Origin: Gnetum montanum
Taxonomy: Eukaryota; Streptophyta; Gnetopsida; Gnetales; Gnetaceae
Reading direction: 5' to 3'
Length of the DNA: 64,000 bases
Assembly (NCBI GenBank): GCA_015680685.1
Contig: MNCI01004147.1
Coordinates: 168,478 to 232,477, forward strand
Shown: positions 58,897 through 64,000 of the stretch, piece by piece
Position numbering within the stretch: the stretch's first letter is position 1
How the letters are laid out: each line of letters opens with the position of its first letter
The notes under the pieces: model-generated
What the model was told of the DNA's origin: nothing
What the model saw: only the letters and a program-made list of their open reading frames with translations
Databases searched by the model: none
Program-made: the position numbers and the translations under genes

Positions 58897-60932
58897 TCAA
58901 TCGATGAGTGGTTGACCCACTATGGCACCCGTGACCCTAAGGTGGTATGCCAGGATCATGATGTCTCCCAGCATGGTTATATTCATTAGGCTGTATAGTT
59001 GTTGGAGTGTTGGGTTTTCATAGAGAGATGCACCACAGTGTTGGGCTTGTGATGTGTTGGAAGATGCAGTGGTCTTGGAACTATGTTGTCCCTTCTTACG
59101 ATCATGTCTAAAGAAGGGACACCTTCGATGTTGTAAAAGGTTCCCACTACTATTGATAGTAGAAGCACAAGTAACATTCGTGGGTTGATGTGGTGGTGCA
59201 AACCCTTCAGGCACAATTGGTGATGATGTGGAAGGAGGTGAAGGATGAGAATGTTGAAATTGAGGAGTGCAAGGTACCCAAGGTGGTGGTCCTGTTGGCA
59301 AGGATATGGGTGATAGTATTGAGGAGAATGATAATAATGTGGTGAGATAGAGGATGTTGACTCAGTTGGGGAAACAGGATGTTGGACTTGATAAGCACTT
59401 GGGTTCGGATGGTATGAGGGTATAACTAGTTTGGGAGTGGCCTCCCCCATGACTAGGATTATTGTCATTGTGATCGAACACAATATCTCCGTACGAACTC
59501 TGGGTGTAACACCCTTCCCTAATGCTCCTATAAATGTGACAAGATTGGACATTGGCCCTTGGGATGATCATATAGGAAAATCTTGCACTGATACTTATGA
59601 TTGGCAGTTGAGCTCTTATTCTCATCTACCCTTCTTTCTGATTGTCTAAGGGTGTTTTGTCCTATTTCTTGGTTCATCGTGACTCTACCTCCAATAATGT
59701 TGGCATATTCTCTACATTTTTTATGCCTCCATTCCATCATCTTATTGATCTTTGCCTCAATTTCATCCAATGATTGTAGTGTTGGCAGAGATGGTTCCAC
59801 CTCCTTGCGGTGAGTTGATTTCTCCTCTTCATAATCATGGGCCCTTGTTGATTTTTAGGCCTATTGAGATTTTTTAGCATTCTCCCATGTAGCCATTTCT
59901 CCTTCTTATTTTGCTACTTGCTTAATAAGCTCTTGGAGTTAATGGGCTTGTAGCTTGTATAGTTGACCTTGGGCATACATCCCTAGGGTTTCCCTTGTTT
60001 CATTACGGAGCCCATCTATGATATGGTATATTAGCCTCTCCTCAGAGAACCCATGGCCTCGATAGTTGTTTAATGATGCATAATATCTTTGTAAGGCCAT
60101 GTCCAAGGGTTCATGTTGCTCTTGTTTCCATTCTTGGATTTGTCCCCTCAAGGCCGATACTCTGGCATAGGTTTGATATCATTTAGTAAAGAGTTCTACC
60201 ATTGTTGGCCAACTACGAATTGATTTTGGTTTTAACGATCTGTACCATACTTTTTCTTGGCCAACGAGTGTCATGGCAAAGAGCTTAAGTTTTTGCCATC
60301 CATTATCAATATTGTTCCATGCACAGGCATCGTAGAAGGCTTGTAGATGATGTTGCAGGTCTAAATCATAGCCTTTGGAAAACTTAGGAAAGTTGTTTAA
60401 GTCAAGCCTGGGTAGATGACTTTCCTTGTGATGCCTGCGGGATATTCAAACTGCCCCTTCTATAGGCATTAGGCTCTTAGTGGCCAGTAGGGGTTCATCG
60501 TCACTAAGTGGGTTGTGAGTTTGTGCGTTGGGACGATGTTGTCCTTGTTCATGTTGGCATTCTCGATTTTCTTTGTGAGCTCAATTTTTAGTTCTATGTC
60601 GATCCCTTGAAATATAGTCATCTGTGTCACAATCTGACGTTGAAGGAGTAGAGGAAGAGAGGGAACTGTAAAACTCATTATGACTTTTGTAAGTCTTCCA
60701 ATCATCCCCAAATAAGTTCTTATTAGTTGTCGAGAAGGTCCCAGGCCTTTCGGGCCTCCTCTTTCTATGGGATGTCTCATCCTTACTAGAGGTGTCAGAG
60801 TTGGATGACGAAAGTCTTTGAGTATCGTTGGGGTGTTCATGAACATAGGGGACTCTACATAAGGTGAGCACTCCAAAATTTATCTTCATCATCATATAAT
60901 TTGTTAGTTCTCCAATGAATTACCTTATGCAT
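58897..60932 (-). pseudogene. E5 gag, degenerate but largely readable
   Basis: Start at 60932 (MHKVIHWRTNKLYDDEDKFW) is the best candidate after the primer site; the N-terminus differs from MSSSH in E0/E1. Capsid-like part: DEPLLATKSLMPIEG (60460-60505), FPKFSKGYDLDLQHHLQAFY (60320-60390), RGQIQEWKQEQHEPLDMALQ and RYYASLNNYRGHGF (60050-60150), IYHIIDGLRNETRETLGMYA (59960-60020). Then a Lys/Glu/Arg region (59600-59800), CKIFLYDHPKGQCPILSHL (59528-59590) and a Pro/His/Ser-rich tail with QHRRCPFFRHDRKKG (59090-59140). Several stops and frame changes. Gag ends without protease. Confidence 0.85.
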
Positions 60933-61080
60933 TATTGCATTGTCAGAGTCTTGTGAGAAAGATAGTGTTGTGAACCGTGTGTGACTTAATTAAAATTAGT
61001 TTCTTTTCTAAAAGATATATCGTTAATACTTTGTTACAATGATCTTGTATGATGTAACTAATCTAAATACCTAGCACTAC

Positions 61081-61097
61081 CCCCAACAACAGCACCA
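61081..61097 (-). other. E5 primer-binding site (tRNA-Asp type)
   Basis: Minus-strand TGGTGCTGTTGTTGGGG differs from TGGCGCCGTTGCCGGGG at four positions, all C-to-T. Confidence 0.85.
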
Positions 61098-61098
61098 A

Positions 61099-61938
61099 TG
61101 ATGAGTGGCGAGGTACCCCTATACTCAACCATACGAATACGAGCATTTCACGCACGATCCAGTCGAACTCCACATACAGGCTAGTTGTGGTATCTAGATA
61201 GTTACTCATTAATCGCAGTTCGTTGTCTTCCCACCTAGACTAGTATATGTTTTGTCATGTATGGTTTAGTCCAAAGTGAGATGTATGATATGTTCCTAAA
61301 CTAATGCTACTCCTGGAGGCAATGGAAAATAACTTTAATTAGGCTAAGAGGAAAGGGAGAGAGGGTCTAAGCTAATAGGAGATAGGGAGAAAGAATCTAA
61401 GCTAGCCTAAGTGCAATGAGCATCTATTCCTTAATCATCCATACACATCTTAGGCCTCATGCACAACTACCACTGGGATTACCAAGTGCATGGCCTAAGT
61501 ACGCTACTGGGATACCAAGTAGTCACATGTAGACGCTCGTGATTAAGTCGTACTCATTCTGCGTTTAATAACAATAATAATTAAGTAATTAAACTAAGTG
61601 AATGCTGCAATGATGAAGTAATCTTGATCTTTATTTCTGGTCATGTACGTGTCCAAGTACGTCACACTCGAATAAAGGATGCCATACAATTACAATCATC
61701 ACACTGCGGGCATGCACTGGGGGAAAGGGTTGAGAAGAACTATAAATGAAAACTAAGAACTAACTAAGACTAACTAACTTCTATCTAAAAACTTGACTCC
61801 TCTTGTGCAACTACATGAGTATTTATAGGCCTACACAAGAGTCACGATATCGCGTATCCAATATCGTTACTTAGGTTACGATATCATGGATCTGATATCA
61901 GGGTCCGATATTGTAGCCAGATGAATCATGATTCATCA
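61099..61938 (-). mobile_element. E5 5' LTR (840 bp)
   Basis: TGATGAGTGGCGAGGTACCCC to CATGATTCATCA; collinear with 52927-53779, most differences being C/T or G/A. U3 GATATCGCG motifs at 61843-61915; TATA box GCCTATAAATAC (minus) near 61820-61831. Confidence 0.92.
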
Positions 61939-61943
61939 GAAAT

Positions 61944-63070
61944 GGAGTTATTTCTCTTAGTTGTCTTTGTCTTGCTAATCAATGGATTTTTGGAAGGTGT
62001 TTGACAATTTATATGGGGCCTCTAATGCAATGCACCATTGCCTAGATCAAGTTTATGATTTTATTCATCACTATTTGCAATTGGATGTTTTGGTGCAAAG
62101 TATTTTTCATGACCTCCATTGGACTAATTGGTTGAAACTTTTGCCTTATAAGCCACACATTCTCTTTCAACTTTTCCATGACTCCCCAAGTGTCATCCAC
62201 CAATGTAATAGGTCTTGGCACAAACAAGAGTCTAAACAAATCAAGATCCCCTTCTTCAAATGTATTTGGAAACTTCTAACTCTTCCTAAAATTCAACATT
62301 TCTTTGGTGCTTTCTTCACCAAGGTTTACCTATAGGCAAACGTCTCAAACATCTTGGGATTCACACTCCTAATTGCCCTCTATGGTGGTATAGAGGATTT
62401 TCTTCACATTTTTTGGCATTGCCCTTTTGCTCAGCATGCATGGAGATGGGCTTCTAAAGTTATCGCATCTTGCAAGCTATATCAAGATGATGTTATGTTT
62501 GGTTTTTTGCCTACCAATTCAGTGAATTTCAAATCTCTTTGGAAGGTTATTAGGCCTATTGTTCTATATTATATTTGGAAACATAAATGTAATACTTTTT
62601 TTTAGAGGACTAATTATTCAAATACATATCATTTGACTATTATAGAGAAATTGCAAATCCTCTGCCTCGTTCATTTCCAAATCATATCTCAAGCCTCAAA
62701 GATCAAGTTGGATACTAATCTACTTCATCTTTTGCAGCCTTGGTGTAGACCCATAAGTCCAAGCAACCTTCTTCATCAAGAATCACTACATAGGAGCTTC
62801 ACTTTATAATTTCAGCTGTTCTCTACTTTGTCTGATCTCTGCCACTCTTTTTTTTGCTCTTGTGTACAGTTAATCCTTGGTAGGAGGCAGATGCCTAGAT
62901 AGTGTTCTTCCCCTTTGTGCTCTATTGTATGTTAAGTTGTTTCTCTACGAAACATCTCAAGTTCATTAAGTTTTCTCTATATCTACTTTGTTTGATCTGA
63001 TGTTACATATGTGATCGATACTCTTTTTTCGTTAATAAAACTCCCTTTTCGGGGTCCGACACCCCCTTTT
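61944..63070 (+). pseudogene. L1-type LINE ORF2 C-terminus (zf-RVT-like) and 3' UTR
   Basis: Continues from 52926 across E5. IPFFKCIWKLLTLPKIQHFF (62250-62305) and IEDFLHIFWHCPFAQHAWRW (62390-62450) match the zf-RVT-type domain at the end of plant LINE ORF2 proteins (IWK..LPPKI..F; E...HLF..C..A...W). A stop near 62332 splits it. After 62605 the sequence is a T/C-rich 3' UTR that ends ...AATAAAACTCCC (63036-63046), followed by a stem-loop GGGGT-CCGAC-ACCCC (63051-63065). Confidence 0.8.
63051..63065 (+). other. Terminal stem-loop of the L1-type LINE
   Basis: GGGGT and ACCCC arms with a CCGAC loop, just before the target duplication. Some LINE reverse transcriptases recognise a 3' stem-loop in their RNA. 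Confidence 0.4.
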
Positions 63071-63094
63071 ATATATATATATATATAGTGAAGT

Positions 63095-63470
63095 CTAGGT
63101 TGCCACAGTAACTTTTTAACTGAATGCCTGGAAATTCGAACCCTGCTTCCAGGTTGGTGATAGTATGATTGTCTTGCGAGAACGCTGAAAGCTGAGTTGA
63201 ACCGACACCGGAATCTTTAACAGCCAGCTACTCTGAAGGTCTGGTTATCATCATACATGTTTAAATATGATATTCGGCTGTTCAGGACGATTTATGTCCT
63301 ATCTTGTTTCTGTATCGACTTGGTTGCATTTAGTTTCCTTTTCGGTTTTCTTAACCAGTGAGCTTTGCAATTTTCCGTGGGTTCCGTTCTGTCGTATACC
63401 GAATATTCTTCATAAATATAGACGGGGTTTTAGTGATCTTATATAATTTCTACAACGATAGTGAAATATC
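63095..63470 (+). promoter_or_regulatory. Putative MED22 promoter region
   Basis: Base composition becomes more balanced and CpG reappears after the LINE. TATA-like TATATAAT at 63440-63447 (another, CATAAATATAG, near 63412-63422) would place a start site near 63470. The LINE end lies about 370 bases upstream of that TATA box. The start site is inferred, not seen. Confidence 0.4.
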
Positions 63471-63790
63471 ATTACTTGCAAAAAAATTTTGGAGGTTTGA
63501 AATTCGATTAGGTTAACTCAAATTCGAAAGTCACATTGATTCTCACTAGAGCCCAAACGTTATGAAATTTTAGAAAGACAAGATTTGCCCTATCTGTTTG
63601 CTTGGTACTCTGTGAATACAGCGGTAAGACTCCTTGTTATTTTGTAGATTGTAGATCTCTCTGTGGTGCTTATATAATTACATTCAGGATGATATTTGCA
63701 GAATATTTATTCTATTATTTGAAAGGAAATAAAGGTTTGTCACTGCAAATATACTAAAGTTGCAACTTGGATTTTGCAGGATTATTATAA
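63470..63790 (+). other. MED22 5' UTR with a 156-bp intron (63624-63779)
   Basis: Donor GCG|GTAAGAC at 63623/63624 fits the plant consensus; acceptor TTTTGCAG|G at 63779/63780 is preceded by TACTAAAG, a good branch point 25 bases upstream. The ATG follows 11 bases into the second exon. 5' UTR introns are common in plant housekeeping genes. Confidence 0.55.
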
Positions 63791-63976
63791 ATGAATAAAC
63801 CAGCAGGAATAGGAATTAGGGGGCCGGGTGCTGGTTTGGGGGCAAGGGAAGTTATAGGGCCAACATCAGCTGCTGTTCAAGCTGCAGCCCAGAAGCAGAA
63901 ATATCTTTTGCAGCGGGTAGATAGCGACATCAATGCAATTTTAGACAACTTTTCTCATCTTATTAAGGCTTCAAGG
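63791..63976 (+). CDS. MED22: Mediator complex subunit 22 (MED22/Surf5), first coding exon, partial
   Basis: Encodes a Gly/Ala-rich N-terminus (MNKPAGIGIRGPGAGLG) and then QKQKYLLQRVDSDINAILDN and FSHLIKASR, the conserved start of plant MED22, where MNKG...QKQK(S/T)LLQRVD.D...(V/I)DNF is typical. MED22 is a helical subunit of the Mediator head module, which links transcription factors to RNA polymerase II in the nucleus. The exon probably ends at 63976 (AGG|GTGGGT, phase 0), where the usual protein continues with a DPP motif; a GT at 63981 is an alternative. The frame reaches a stop in the intron (63983-63985). The window ends in the intron. It is the only clearly living gene here: no stop, balanced composition. 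The N-terminal extension (GAREVIGPTSA) is longer than I expect for flowering plants. Confidence 0.85.
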
Positions 63977-64000
63977 GTGGGTTGAAGTTTTTTTTTTTTT

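Larger units (their letters stand above)
52927..61938 (-). mobile_element. E5: gag plus ORF2 Ty3/Gypsy element without pol
   Basis: 9012 bp, flanked by GAAAT (52922-52926 and 61939-61943). Minus strand: 5' LTR 61099-61938, primer site, gag 60932-58897, spacer with hairpin, promoter-like module, ORF2 (56783 to about 53990), polypurine tract GTTGTGGGGGTA (53780-53791), 3' LTR 52927-53779. The two LTRs are clearly more alike than those of E1. No protease, RT, RNase H or integrase is seen: non-autonomous, but with two long, partly open frames. It interrupts the L1-type LINE. Confidence 0.9.
48386..63070 (+). mobile_element. L1-type LINE, near full length, split by E5
   Basis: Two parts (48386-52926 and 61944-63070, about 5.7 kb) joined across E5 and its GAAAT duplication. 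Order: 5' leader, ORF1 (48822-49947), ORF2 with endonuclease, RT and zf-RVT-like C-terminus, 3' UTR ending in a small stem-loop. Target duplication of AT-repeat plus TGAAGT at both ends. Reading frames have relatively few stops compared with the other LINEs, so it is younger. Confidence 0.85.

Overview
The window is repeat-dense, AT-rich nuclear plant DNA. Its nested, mutation-riddled LTR retrotransposons and LINEs, together with one plant-type Mediator exon, suggest a species with a very large genome, most likely a gymnosperm; the taxon is inference. Only one host gene is visible: the 5' end of a MED22 (Mediator subunit 22) gene at the right edge. Nearly everything else is transposable-element DNA, and almost every reading frame is broken.

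Layout. (1) Bases 1-57 are the tip of an LTR, inserted into LINE copy A (58-2717, tail 19544-20045). Copy A was split by Ty3/Gypsy element E0 (2718-19543, minus strand), and E0 was split by E1 (4758-14860, minus, duplicated ACATG). E1 is the only element here with gag plus protease, RT, RNase H and integrase. A single N at 18278 separates two apparently identical 1062-bp blocks inside E0, which looks like an unmerged contig overlap. (2) 20046-21800 has no recognisable gene. (3) LINE copy B (ORF1, endonuclease, RT; 21830-25476, tail 43496-44392) was split by E3 (25477-43495, minus). E3 was split by E4 (35883-43395, plus), which carries a solo LTR (37309-38183, duplicated GAGGT). (4) 44393-46260 has no recognisable gene; 46290-47950 is a minus-strand Tekay/Del-like chromovirus fragment. 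(5) An L1-type LINE (48386-63070, plus) was split by E5 (52927-61938, minus, duplicated GAAAT). (6) The promoter, 5' UTR intron and first coding exon of MED22 follow.

E0, E1, E3, E4 and E5 form one related group: LTRs of about 850-940 bp with TGAT...ATCA ends, a primer-binding site derived from the complement of tRNA-Asp(GTC), a GTGGGGGTA-like polypurine tract, related Gag proteins and a shared non-coding 3' block. E3 and E5 have no RT or integrase. They carry instead a second ORF (ORF2) where env-like genes sit. Its N-terminal domain resembles the 'putative plant transposon protein' family and is followed by long coiled coils. In both, ORF2 is preceded by a motif cluster resembling the element's own U3 plus a TATA box, and its ATG directly follows a splice-acceptor-like CAG or TAG. 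E0 and E4 are reduced to gag. The likely picture is pol-less elements that borrow enzymes from E1-like relatives, two of which keep a separately expressed accessory protein.
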